From: Pseudomonas viridiflava
GTDB lineage: Bacteria; Pseudomonadota; Gammaproteobacteria; Pseudomonadales; Pseudomonadaceae
NCBI RefSeq assembly: GCF_001642795.1
Contig: NZ_LKEH01000048.1
Span: 97,141-133,700 of the forward strand
DNA: 36,560 nucleotides
Direction of reading: 5' to 3'
A program made the translations under genes and the position numbers. The notes beneath the pieces are model-generated. The model was not told where the DNA came from. It did not search any database and worked only from the letters and a program-made list of their open reading frames with translations. Numbering within the stretch: position 1 is the first letter of the stretch; the number at the start of each line of letters is the position of its first letter. Shown here piece by piece: positions 1-8,052 of the stretch.

Positions 1-174
1 TCGCGTCCGCTCTTGAATGTGGCGCAGATGCGTGGACAAGCTCCAACATTATCCACGTCATGCGCTCGGCTCACTGAATCCTCAGTCTGTGCCATTTGTG
101 ACGCTCCGCGTCACACCGGGGAGCGGACGTGGAGCATCCTGTGAGGCATTTTCACGCCGAGCATGATAACGATC
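1..174. repeat. Composite intergenic repeat, left copy
   Basis: Bases 1-114, read as reverse complement, match 36406-36519 without gaps at 97 of 114 positions (hand count). Bases 121-174 match 36507-36560 in direct orientation but are more decayed. The copy contains the perfect hairpin GTGACGC-TCC-GCGTCAC (98-114). It has no open frame of its own and looks like one of the modular hairpin repeats common between Pseudomonas genes. Confidence 0.8.
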
Positions 175-325
175 AGGTACATCCAGCACCAATGTCGTAA
201 ACGCACCTTTGTGTGGCGTCCGTAGGCATCTGGTCGCTTGGCGTCGGCCATACCATCGCTGGCAAGGGGCAATCCACATGCCCGACCGATAAGACAGGCG
301 CCGCGCCGCCGCTGGGAGAACCGCG
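175..325 (+). promoter_or_regulatory. Leader region of glyA with a REP-like remnant
   Basis: This is the untranslated region before the sox cluster. No convincing -35/-10 pair stands out. GGGAG at about 313-317 is the likely ribosome-binding site for glyA. Bases 253-278, read on the minus strand, resemble the REP element seen elsewhere in the window: TGTGG at one end, a central TTGCC and GCGATGG at the other end agree. The same stretch could instead be an activator site. In P. aeruginosa the equivalent operon is controlled by the AraC-type regulators SouR and GbdR, whose exact motif I cannot verify here. Confidence 0.4.
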
Positions 326-1579
326 ATGTTCAGCAAGCAAGACCAGATCCAGGGTTATGACGACGCACTGTTGGCGGCGATGAATGCCGAGGAGCAGCGT
401 CAGGAAGACCATATCGAGCTGATCGCCTCTGAGAACTACACCAGCAAGCGCGTGATGCAGGCCCAGGGCAGCGGTCTGACCAACAAGTACGCTGAAGGTT
501 ATCCCGGCAAGCGTTATTACGGCGGTTGCGAGCACGTCGACAAGGTCGAGCAACTGGCCATCGAGCGCGCCAAACAGCTGTTCGGTGCCGGTTACGCCAA
601 CGTCCAGCCGCACTCCGGCAGTCAGGCCAACGCCGCTGTCTATCTGGCGTTACTGCAGGCGGGCGACACCGTGCTGGGCATGAGCCTGGCCCATGGCGGT
701 CACCTGACCCACGGTGCCAAAGTCAGCTTTTCCGGCAAGCTGTACAACGCCGTGCAGTACGGCATCGACACCCACACCGGCCTGATCGACTACGACGAAG
801 TCGAGCGTATCGCGCTGGAAAGCAAACCGAAGATGATCATTGCCGGTTTCTCTGCCTACTCCAAGACGCTGGATTTCCCGCGTTTCCGTGAAATCGCCGA
901 CAAGGTCGGCGCCTACCTGTTCGTTGACATGGCCCACGTTGCCGGTCTGGTTGCCGCAGGTCTGTACCCGAACCCGCTGCCGTATGCCGACGTGGTCACC
1001 ACCACGACCCACAAGACCCTGCGCGGTCCGCGGGGCGGGCTGATTCTGGCCAGGGCCAACGAAGAGCTGGAAAAGAAATTCAACTCCGCCGTGTTCCCAG
1101 GCGGTCAGGGCGGCCCGCTGATGCATGTTATTGCCGCCAAGGCCGTGTGCTTCAAGGAAGCCATGGAGCCAGGTTTCAAGGCCTACCAACAGCAAGTGAT
1201 CGACAATGCCCAGGCCATGGCGCAGGTGTTCATCGATCGCGGCTTCGATGTCGTTTCCGGCGGCACCGATAACCACCTGTTTCTGGTCAGTCTGATCCGT
1301 CAGGGCCTGACCGGTAAGGACGCCGACGCCGCGCTGGGTCGTGCGCACATCACCGTCAATAAGAACTCGGTACCGAACGATCCGCAGTCGCCGTTCGTGA
1401 CGTCTGGCCTGCGAATCGGCACACCGGCTGTCACCACGCGCGGTTTCAAGGTGACCCAGTGCGTCGAACTGGCGGGCTGGATCTGCGACATCCTCGACAA
1501 CCTCGGCGATGCCGATGTCGAGGCCAATGTGGCAGGTCAGGTCGCCGCACTGTGTGCCGATTTTCCGGTTTATCGCTGA
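326..1579 (+). CDS. glyA: Serine hydroxymethyltransferase
   Basis: This cytosolic PLP enzyme interconverts serine and glycine using tetrahydrofolate and 5,10-methylene-THF. The 417-residue protein has the usual family length. The signature TTTTHKTLRGPRGG carries the PLP-binding lysine at about residue 230, and the N-terminal ELIASENY and the YPGKRYYGG loop are intact. The ATG at 326 follows GGGAG. The stop lies 17 bp before soxB, so the gene is the first member of the sarcosine cluster. There it would use glycine and methylene-THF, both products of sarcosine oxidase, to make serine. Pseudomonas usually carries more than one glyA; this is the copy tied to sarcosine catabolism, comparable to glyA1 of P. 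aeruginosa. Confidence 0.97.
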   Translation: MFSKQDQIQGYDDALLAAMNAEEQRQEDHIELIASENYTSKRVMQAQGSGLTNKYAEGYPGKRYYGGCEHVDKVEQLAIERAKQLFGAGYANVQPHSGSQANAAVYLALLQAGDTVLGMSLAHGGHLTHGAKVSFSGKLYNAVQYGIDTHTGLIDYDEVERIALESKPKMIIAGFSAYSKTLDFPRFREIADKVGAYLFVDMAHVAGLVAAGLYPNPLPYADVVTTTTHKTLRGPRGGLILARANEELEKKFNSAVFPGGQGGPLMHVIAAKAVCFKEAMEPGFKAYQQQVIDNAQAMAQVFIDRGFDVVSGGTDNHLFLVSLIRQGLTGKDADAALGRAHITVNKNSVPNDPQSPFVTSGLRIGTPAVTTRGFKVTQCVELAGWICDILDNLGDADVEANVAGQVAALCADFPVYR

Positions 1580-1596
1580 GTCAGGAGTAGCCCTAC

Positions 1597-2847
1597 ATGC
1601 AGCATTACTCAGGCTTCGGCCTTCTCAAGCACTCCCTCAGCCACCACGAGAACTGGCAGCGCATGTGGCGCACGCCAACCCCGAAAAAGGTCTACGACGT
1701 GGTCATCGTCGGTGGCGGCGGGCATGGTCTGGCTACGGCCTACTATCTGGCCAAAGAGCACGGCATCACCAACGTTGCCGTGGTCGAAAAAGGCTGGCTG
1801 GGCGGTGGCAACACGGCTCGTAACACCACCATCGTGCGCTCCAACTACCTGTGGGACGAATCGGCTCATCTGTATGAGCACGCAATGAAATTGTGGGAAG
1901 GACTGTCACAGGATCTGAACTACAACGTCATGTTCTCCCAGCGTGGCGTCTATAACCTGTGCCACACCCTGCAGGACATGCGTGATTCCGAGCGTCGTGT
2001 CAGCGCCAACCGCCTGAATGGCGTGGACGGTGAACTGCTCAACGGCAAGCAGGTTGCGGAAGAAATCCCCTACCTGGACTGCTCGAAAAACACCCGCTAT
2101 CCGATCATCGGCGCAACCGTTCAGCGCCGTGGTGGCGTGGCCCGTCACGATGCCGTGGCCTGGGGCTTTGCCCGTGCAGCCGATGCGCTGGGCGTCGACC
2201 TGATTCAGCAGACCGAAGTGATCGGTTTCCGCAAGGAAAACGGTGTGTGCATCGGCGTTGAAACCAACAAGGGTTTCATCGGTGCCAAGCGCGTCGGCGT
2301 CGTGACTGCAGGCAACTCTGGTCATATGGCCAAACTGGCGGGCTTCCGTCTGCCGATCGAATCCCACCCGCTGCAAGCGCTGGTGTCCGAGCCGATCAAG
2401 CCCATTATCGACAGCGTGATCATGTCCAATGCCGTTCACGGCTACATCAGCCAGTCCGACAAGGGCGATCTGGTGATCGGTGCCGGTATCGACAGCTGGG
2501 TCGGCTACGGCCAGCGCGGTTCGTACCCGGTGATCGAACACACCATCCAGGCCATCGTCGAGATGTTCCCGGTATTGTCCCGTGTGCGCATGAACCGTCA
2601 GTGGGGCGGCATCGTCGACACCACGCCGGACGCCTGCCCGATCATCTCCAAGACGCCGGTCCCGAACATGTTCTTCAACTGCGGTTGGGGCACGGGCGGC
2701 TTCAAGGCCACTCCCGGCTCGGGCAACGTGTTTGCCGCAAGCCTGGCCAAAGGCGAAATGCATCCGCTGGCCAAGCCTTTTTCCATCGATCGTTTCCACA
2801 ACGGTGCCTTGATCGACGAACACGGCGCAGCCGCGGTCGCCCACTAA
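1597..2847 (+). CDS. soxB: Sarcosine oxidase, beta subunit
   Basis: This is the flavin-carrying beta subunit of heterotetrameric sarcosine oxidase, which oxidises sarcosine to glycine with transfer of the methyl carbon to THF or release as formaldehyde. The 416-residue protein shows an N-terminal dinucleotide-binding motif VIVGGGGHG (residues about 36-44), followed by ATAYYLAKEHG. His184 in ARHDAVAWG lies where the family carries its covalently attached FMN; this is family knowledge, not shown here. A second conserved block, WGGIVDTTPDACPI, is present near the C-terminus. The start follows CAGGAG. The next gene, soxD, starts 14 bp after the stop, which fits one transcript. Confidence 0.96.
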   Translation: MQHYSGFGLLKHSLSHHENWQRMWRTPTPKKVYDVVIVGGGGHGLATAYYLAKEHGITNVAVVEKGWLGGGNTARNTTIVRSNYLWDESAHLYEHAMKLWEGLSQDLNYNVMFSQRGVYNLCHTLQDMRDSERRVSANRLNGVDGELLNGKQVAEEIPYLDCSKNTRYPIIGATVQRRGGVARHDAVAWGFARAADALGVDLIQQTEVIGFRKENGVCIGVETNKGFIGAKRVGVVTAGNSGHMAKLAGFRLPIESHPLQALVSEPIKPIIDSVIMSNAVHGYISQSDKGDLVIGAGIDSWVGYGQRGSYPVIEHTIQAIVEMFPVLSRVRMNRQWGGIVDTTPDACPIISKTPVPNMFFNCGWGTGGFKATPGSGNVFAASLAKGEMHPLAKPFSIDRFHNGALIDEHGAAAVAH

Positions 2848-2861
2848 CAGGAGAAACACTC

Positions 2862-3158
2862 ATGCTGCATATCTTCTGTCCTCACTGTGGCGAACTGCGC
2901 TCCGAAGAGGAATTCCACGCATCGGGCCAGGCGCACATTCCGCGTCCGCTCGATCCGGGTGCCTGCACCGACGAGCAGTGGGGCGATTACATGTTCTTTC
3001 GCGATAACCCGCGAGGCCTGCACCACGAGCTGTGGATTCACGCTGCCGGTTGCCGCCAGTACTTCAATGCCACGCGCAACACCGTGACCTATGAAATTCT
3101 CGAAACCTATCCGATTGGCGCCAGGCCGCAGTTCACGGACAAGGGAGACAAGGTATGA
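2862..3158 (+). CDS. soxD: Sarcosine oxidase, delta subunit
   Basis: This small zinc-binding subunit of tetrameric sarcosine oxidase has 98 residues, the normal size. Cys6 and Cys9 (FCPHCG), His60 and Cys64 (WIHAAGC) form the expected zinc ligand set. The ATG at 2862 follows ACAGGAG and is preferred over upstream in-frame codons that would overlap soxB. The stop codon overlaps the soxA start by four bases (ATGA), which indicates translational coupling and equal subunit production. Confidence 0.95.
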   Translation: MLHIFCPHCGELRSEEEFHASGQAHIPRPLDPGACTDEQWGDYMFFRDNPRGLHHELWIHAAGCRQYFNATRNTVTYEILETYPIGARPQFTDKGDKV

Positions 3159-6100
3159 GCCAGAGCAATCGACTGCCCAACGGCGGCCGTATCAACCGTA
3201 GCAAGGTGCTGAATTTCACCTTCAACGGTCAGACCTACCAAGGCTTTGAAGGCGACTCCCTGGCGTCCGCTTTGCTGGCCAACGGCGTTGATATCATTGG
3301 CCGAAGCTTCAAGTACTCGCGTCCACGCGGCATCTTCGCGGCGGGTTCCGAAGAGCCGAACGCCGTGTTGCAGATCGGCGCGACCGAAGCCACCCAGATC
3401 CCCAACGTGCGTGCTACGCAGCAAGCCCTGTATTCGGGACTGGTTGCGACCAGCACCAACGGCTGGCCGAGCGTGAACAACGATGTGATGGGCATTCTCG
3501 GCAAGGTCGGCGGCAAGCTGATGCCGCCGGGCTTCTACTACAAGACATTCATGTACCCGCAGTCCTTCTGGATGACGTACGAAAAGTACATCCGCAAGGC
3601 GGCAGGTCTGGGGCGCTCGCCGACCGAGAACGATCCGGACAGCTACGATGCGATGAACCAGCACTGCGACGTGCTGATTGTCGGCGCAGGCCCTGCAGGT
3701 CTGGCGGCGGCACTGGCAGCGGCGCGCAGTGGTGCCCGCGTGATTCTGGCCGATGAGCAGGAAGAGTTTGGCGGCAGCCTGCTCGACAGCCGCGAAAGCC
3801 TGGATGGCAAGCCGGCCATTGAATGGGTGGCCACTGTGATTGCCGAGCTGAAAAGCCTGCGCAACGTGACCCTGCTGCCTCGCGCCACGGTCAACGGCTA
3901 TCACGATCACAACTTCCTGACCATTCATGAGCGCCTGACCGATCACCTCGGCGACCGTGCGCCCATCGGCATGGTGCGTCAGCGCATGCACCGCGTGCGT
4001 GCCAAACGTGTGGTGCTGGCGACCGGTACTCACGAACGTCCATTGGTCTACGGCAACAACGATGTGCCGGGCAACATGCTGGCCGGCGCCGTCTCCACCT
4101 ACGTTCGCCGTTACGGCGTGGCGCCGGGCAAGAAGCTTGTACTGTCCACCAACAACGATCATGCCTATCGCGTAGCACTGGACTGGCTCGACGCCAGCCT
4201 GCCAGTCGTGGCAATTGCCGATGCGCGTCACAACCCGCGCGGCCCGCTGGTGGAAGAGGCGCGTGCCAAAGGCATTCGCATCCTCACCGGCAGTGCCGTG
4301 ATCGAAGCCCGTGGCACCAAACGCGTGACGGCTGCACGTGTCGCCGCCATCGACATCAAATCACACAGCGTAACCAGCCCCGGCGAATGGCTGGAATGCG
4401 ATCTGGTCGCCAGCTCCGGTGGTTACAGCCCGATCGTTCACTTGGCATCACACCTGGGCGGCAAGCCGGTCTGGCGTGAAGATATTCTTGGTTTCGTACC
4501 GGGCGAGGCACCGCAGAAGCGCGTCTGCGTAGGTGGCGTAAACGGGGTTTACAGCCTGGCGGACAGCCTGGCCGACGGTTTCGAAGGGGGCGTGCGCGCT
4601 GCCAGCGAAGCAGGTTTCAAACTGGTTGAAGGCGTTATGCCCAAGGCCCTGAGCCGTGCTGAAGAGCCAACCCTGGCGCTGTTTCAGGTACCGCACGAAA
4701 AGGGCACTGCCCGTGCGCCGAAGCAATTCGTCGACCTGCAGAATGACGTCACCGCTGCGGCCATCGAGCTGGCGACCCGTGAGGGCTTCGAGTCGGTCGA
4801 GCACGTCAAGCGTTACACCGCACTGGGCTTCGGCACCGATCAGGGCAAGCTCGGCAACGTGAACGGTCTGGCCATTGCGGCGCGCTCGTTGAACGTGTCG
4901 ATCCCGGAAATGGGCACCACCATGTTCCGCCCCAACTACACGCCGGTGACCTTCGGCGCGATTGCCGGTCGGCATTGCGGCCACGTTTTCGAGCCGGTGC
5001 GTTTCACAGCGTTGCATGCGTGGCATGTGCGCAACGGTGCCGAATTCGAAGACGTCGGTCAGTGGAAACGTCCGTGGTACTTCCCGAAAAACGGTGAAGA
5101 CATGCACGCCGCGGTCGCCCGCGAGTGCAAGGCCGTGCGCGCCAGCGTGGGTCTGCTGGACGCCTCGACACTGGGCAAGATCGACATTCAGGGGCCGGAT
5201 GCCCGTGAGTTCCTGAACCGCATCTACACCAACGCCTGGACCAAACTGGACGTGGGCAAGGCGCGCTACGGCCTGATGTGCAAGGAAGATGGCATGGTCT
5301 TCGATGACGGCGTAACGGCCTGCATCGCCGACAACCACTTCCTGATGACCACCACCACCGGCGGCGCTGCACGCGTTCTGCAATGGCTGGAAATCTATCA
5401 GCAGACCGAATGGCCGGACCTGAAGGTGTACTTCACCTCTGTGACCGACCACTGGGCGACCCTGACGCTGTCCGGCCCCAACAGCCGCAAGCTGCTCAGC
5501 GAAGTCACCGACATCGATCTGGGCCGCGAAGCCTTCCCGTTCATGACCTGGAAAGAAGGTCTGGTCGCAGGCGTGTCGGCTCGGGTGTTCCGTATCTCCT
5601 TCACCGGCGAACTTTCGTACGAGGTCAACATTCAGGCCGACTACGCGATGGGCGTGCTGGAGAAGATCATCGAAGCGGGCAAGCAATACAACCTGACGCC
5701 TTACGGCACCGAGACCATGCACGTACTGCGGGCCGAGAAAGGCTTCATCATCGTCGGTCAGGACACGGACGGCTCGATGACCCCGGACGACCTGAACATG
5801 GGCTGGTGTGTCGGGCGTACCAAACCGTTCTCGTGGATCGGCTGGCGCGGCATGAACCGAGAAGATTGCGTGCGTGAGCAGCGCAAGCAACTGGTCGGCC
5901 TCAAGCCGGTCGACCCGAACCAATGGCTGCCGGAAGGCGCGCAACTGGTGTTCGACACAAAGCAGGCGATTCCGATGAGCATGGTCGGCCACGTAACCTC
6001 CAGTTATGCGCACAACTCGCTGGGTTATTCGTTTGCAATGGGCGTGGTCAAGGGCGGTCTGAGCCGCATGGGCGAGCGGGTGTTCGCACCGTTGGCTGAC

Positions 6101-6175
6101 GGCAGCGTGATCGAGGCCGAGATCGTTTCGTCGGTGTTCTTTGATCCGAAGGGCGAGCAGCAGAGCGTGGAGTAA
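3155..6175 (+). CDS. soxA: Sarcosine oxidase, alpha subunit
   Basis: This large subunit of heterotetrameric sarcosine oxidase has 1006 residues, the usual size. The N-terminal part (about 1-100) resembles the ferredoxin-like fold of the family. A dinucleotide-binding motif VGAGPAG (about 176-182) starts the NAD/FAD-type domain. The last 380 residues or so are a GcvT/aminomethyltransferase-like folate-binding domain, with blocks such as GLLDASTLGKIDIQGPDA and the acidic-aromatic stretch ISFTGELSYEV. That domain is where the methyl-derived carbon meets THF. The ATG overlaps the soxD stop by four bases. No truncation or frameshift is visible. Confidence 0.97.
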   Translation: MSQSNRLPNGGRINRSKVLNFTFNGQTYQGFEGDSLASALLANGVDIIGRSFKYSRPRGIFAAGSEEPNAVLQIGATEATQIPNVRATQQALYSGLVATSTNGWPSVNNDVMGILGKVGGKLMPPGFYYKTFMYPQSFWMTYEKYIRKAAGLGRSPTENDPDSYDAMNQHCDVLIVGAGPAGLAAALAAARSGARVILADEQEEFGGSLLDSRESLDGKPAIEWVATVIAELKSLRNVTLLPRATVNGYHDHNFLTIHERLTDHLGDRAPIGMVRQRMHRVRAKRVVLATGTHERPLVYGNNDVPGNMLAGAVSTYVRRYGVAPGKKLVLSTNNDHAYRVALDWLDASLPVVAIADARHNPRGPLVEEARAKGIRILTGSAVIEARGTKRVTAARVAAIDIKSHSVTSPGEWLECDLVASSGGYSPIVHLASHLGGKPVWREDILGFVPGEAPQKRVCVGGVNGVYSLADSLADGFEGGVRAASEAGFKLVEGVMPKALSRAEEPTLALFQVPHEKGTARAPKQFVDLQNDVTAAAIELATREGFESVEHVKRYTALGFGTDQGKLGNVNGLAIAARSLNVSIPEMGTTMFRPNYTPVTFGAIAGRHCGHVFEPVRFTALHAWHVRNGAEFEDVGQWKRPWYFPKNGEDMHAAVARECKAVRASVGLLDASTLGKIDIQGPDAREFLNRIYTNAWTKLDVGKARYGLMCKEDGMVFDDGVTACIADNHFLMTTTTGGAARVLQWLEIYQQTEWPDLKVYFTSVTDHWATLTLSGPNSRKLLSEVTDIDLGREAFPFMTWKEGLVAGVSARVFRISFTGELSYEVNIQADYAMGVLEKIIEAGKQYNLTPYGTETMHVLRAEKGFIIVGQDTDGSMTPDDLNMGWCVGRTKPFSWIGWRGMNREDCVREQRKQLVGLKPVDPNQWLPEGAQLVFDTKQAIPMSMVGHVTSSYAHNSLGYSFAMGVVKGGLSRMGERVFAPLADGSVIEAEIVSSVFFDPKGEQQSVE

Positions 6176-6186
6176 ACGCGTGACCT

Positions 6187-6217
6187 GATCGTTCCCACGC
6201 CGAGCGTGGGAACGATC
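6187..6217. repeat. Perfect palindromic hairpin between soxA and soxG
   Basis: GATCGTTCCCACGC (6187-6200), a three-base loop CGA, and its exact reverse complement at 6204-6217 form a 14-bp stem. The sequence belongs to the same hairpin repeat family as the copies at both window ends and near 21800. Lying 11 bp after the soxA stop and inside the operon, it could protect the upstream mRNA 3' end or partly attenuate soxG. It lacks a following T-run, so it is not a classical terminator. Confidence 0.85.
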
Positions 6218-6265
6218 AGTGAGCTAACCGCGTTTCGGTACAACAGAATTCAGAGCAGGTGATCC

Positions 6266-6898
6266 ATGACCACAGTCAATGTTTACCCACAACGCCCGAC
6301 CACCGACGTCAAGGCCGAGTCGCCGTTGTTTCATGCCAGCCTGGAAACCCTTGTCGGCAAGGGCCGCGCCAGTCCGGGCGTGTTCCTGCGCGAGAAGAAG
6401 CTGCTGGGCCACCTGACCCTGCGGGGTGATGCACACGATCCAGCGTTTGCCGCTGGCGTACACAAGGCGCTCGGCATGGAATTGCCCGCCGCACTGATGC
6501 TGGTTACCAGCGGTGAACGCTCGCTGCAGTGGATGGGCCCGGACGAGTGGCTGCTGATCGTGCCGAGCGGCGAAGAACTCGCTGCGGAGCAACAACTGCG
6601 CGAAGCATTGGCGGGCTTGCACATCGCAATCGTCAATGTCAGCGGCGGCCAGTCGATTCTTGAACTGACCGGTCCCAAGGTTCGTCAGGTCCTGATGAAA
6701 TCCACCAGCTACGACGTTCACCCCGACAACTTTCCAGTCGGTAAGGCCGTCGGGACGGTGTTTGCCAAGTCGCAACTGGTGATCCGTCGTACAGGTGAAG
6801 ACACCTGGGAGCTGCTGATCCGCCGCAGCTTTGCCGATTACTGGTGGCTGTGGCTGCAGGATGCGTCAGCCGAGTATGGTTTGAGTATTCAGGCTTGA
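6266..6898 (+). CDS. soxG: Sarcosine oxidase, gamma subunit
   Basis: This is the smallest folate-domain-like subunit of tetrameric sarcosine oxidase, with 210 residues as expected. The sequence carries family blocks such as GPDEWLL (about residue 91) and the C-terminal RRSFADYWWLWLQDA. Its start lies 90 bp after soxA, the largest gap within the sox genes, and that gap holds the hairpin repeat at 6187-6217. With soxB, soxD and soxA it completes the enzyme, so all four subunits are intact here. Confidence 0.94.
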   Translation: MTTVNVYPQRPTTDVKAESPLFHASLETLVGKGRASPGVFLREKKLLGHLTLRGDAHDPAFAAGVHKALGMELPAALMLVTSGERSLQWMGPDEWLLIVPSGEELAAEQQLREALAGLHIAIVNVSGGQSILELTGPKVRQVLMKSTSYDVHPDNFPVGKAVGTVFAKSQLVIRRTGEDTWELLIRRSFADYWWLWLQDASAEYGLSIQA

Positions 6899-6920
6899 AG
6901 TGAGTGGTGCCTGATCCAGC

Positions 6921-6934
6921 GTCTTCGCGAAGAC
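6921..6934. other. 14-bp perfect palindrome between soxG and purU
   Basis: GTCTTCGCGAAGAC reads identically on both strands and lies 22 bp after the soxG stop and 35 bp before the purU start. It could form a short hairpin or serve as a protein site. No T-run follows, so readthrough into purU is expected. Confidence 0.4.
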
Positions 6935-6969
6935 CTGACAGGCGATAAGGATTCAGGAGTATTCGCTTA

Positions 6970-7827
6970 ATGAGTCGTGCCCCCGATACATGGATTTTGA
7001 CTGCCGACTGCCCCAGCGTTCTGGGTACGGTCGATGCCGTGACCCGCTTTCTGTTCGAGCAGGGTTGCTACGTGACCGAGCACCATTCGTTCGATGATCG
7101 CCTGTCGGGACGCTTTTTCATTCGTGTCGAATTTCGCCAGCCCGACGGTTTCGACGAAGAAGGTTTTCGCGCAGGCCTGGCCGAGCGGGGCAGTGCTTTC
7201 GGCATGATCTTCGAACTGACAGCGCCCAATTACCGGCCCAAGGTCGTGATCATGGTCTCCAAGGCCGATCACTGCCTGAACGATTTGCTCTACCGCCAGC
7301 GCATCAATCAGTTGTCCATGGACGTGGTCGCAGTGGTGTCCAATCACCCTGATCTTGAGCCGTTGGCAGCGTGGCACGGCATTGCGTACTACCATTTCTC
7401 CCTCGACCCCAACGATAAGCCTGCGCAGGAGGCCAAGGTCTGGAAGGTCATCGAAGAGTCCGGTGCCGAACTGGTGATCCTTGCCCGCTACATGCAAGTG
7501 CTGTCACCGGACTTGTGCCGCAAGCTCGATGGCAAGGCGATCAATATTCACCACTCGCTGTTGCCCGGTTTCAAAGGCGCCAAGCCGTACCATCAGGCCT
7601 ACAACAAGGGCGTGAAACTGGTGGGTGCAACGGCGCATTACATCAACAACGACCTGGACGAAGGCCCCATCATCGCGCAGGGCGTGGAAGTGGTCGATCA
7701 CAGTCACTATCCCGAAGACCTGATTGCCAAGGGCCGGGACATCGAAGGGCTGACACTGGCTCGCGCGGTGGGGTATCACATTGAGCGCCGAGTGTTTCTG
7801 AACGCCAACAGGACAGTGGTTCTGTAG
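6970..7827 (+). CDS. purU: Formyltetrahydrofolate deformylase
   Basis: The enzyme hydrolyses 10-formyl-THF to formate and THF, freeing folate for another round of sarcosine demethylation. The 285-residue protein has an N-terminal ACT domain (about 8-85) and a C-terminal formyltransferase domain. The conserved block INIHHSLLPGFKGAKP (about 191-206) supplies the catalytic Asn/His, and Asp230 in NNDLDEGPI supplies the third active-site residue. The ATG follows ATTCAGGAG. In sox operons a dedicated purU copy is typical and distinct from the housekeeping one. The stop is 20 bp before a REPIN that separates it from fdhA. Confidence 0.96.
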   Translation: MSRAPDTWILTADCPSVLGTVDAVTRFLFEQGCYVTEHHSFDDRLSGRFFIRVEFRQPDGFDEEGFRAGLAERGSAFGMIFELTAPNYRPKVVIMVSKADHCLNDLLYRQRINQLSMDVVAVVSNHPDLEPLAAWHGIAYYHFSLDPNDKPAQEAKVWKVIEESGAELVILARYMQVLSPDLCRKLDGKAINIHHSLLPGFKGAKPYHQAYNKGVKLVGATAHYINNDLDEGPIIAQGVEVVDHSHYPEDLIAKGRDIEGLTLARAVGYHIERRVFLNANRTVVL

Positions 7828-7847
7828 GCATTCACACCACCAACGAC

Positions 7848-7935
7848 TGTGGGAGGCGGCTTGCCGGCGATGGCGTCAGACCGGTTATTGCTGGGTCGCC
7901 TTCGAACACGCATCGGGGGCGAACCCCCTTCCACA
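7848..7935. repeat. REPIN (two inverted REP elements), 88 bp
   Basis: The left REP (7848-7873) reads TGTGGGAGGCGGCTTGCC followed by GGCGATGG. The right half (7911-7935), in reverse complement, is a variant with TGTGGAAGGGGG, then TTCGCCCCCGATG. Together they form a long imperfect hairpin with about 37 bases between the arms. It lies between purU and fdhA. REPINs are mobilised in trans by RAYT transposases; none is encoded in this window. Confidence 0.85.
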
Positions 7936-8052
7936 GCCATGGTTTCTCGGCAAGTACGACACAAGCAACCCAGAGCAATCGGTGCGTTGCCGCAACACCC
8001 AATCAAAGCAGCGCATTTCTCCGCTACAACACAATAAAAGCGAGGTGAAAGC

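Noticed and set aside
1..174. Terminal inverted repeat of a transposon spanning the window
   Set aside because: The repeats are 36 kb apart, only about 85% identical and hairpin-rich. They enclose core chromosomal operons and no transposase or integrase is present.
4448..6013. 521-codon open frame on the minus strand inside soxA
   Set aside because: It is antisense to a gene with clear domains and family length. Its translation shows no recognisable domain and is a GC-bias shadow.
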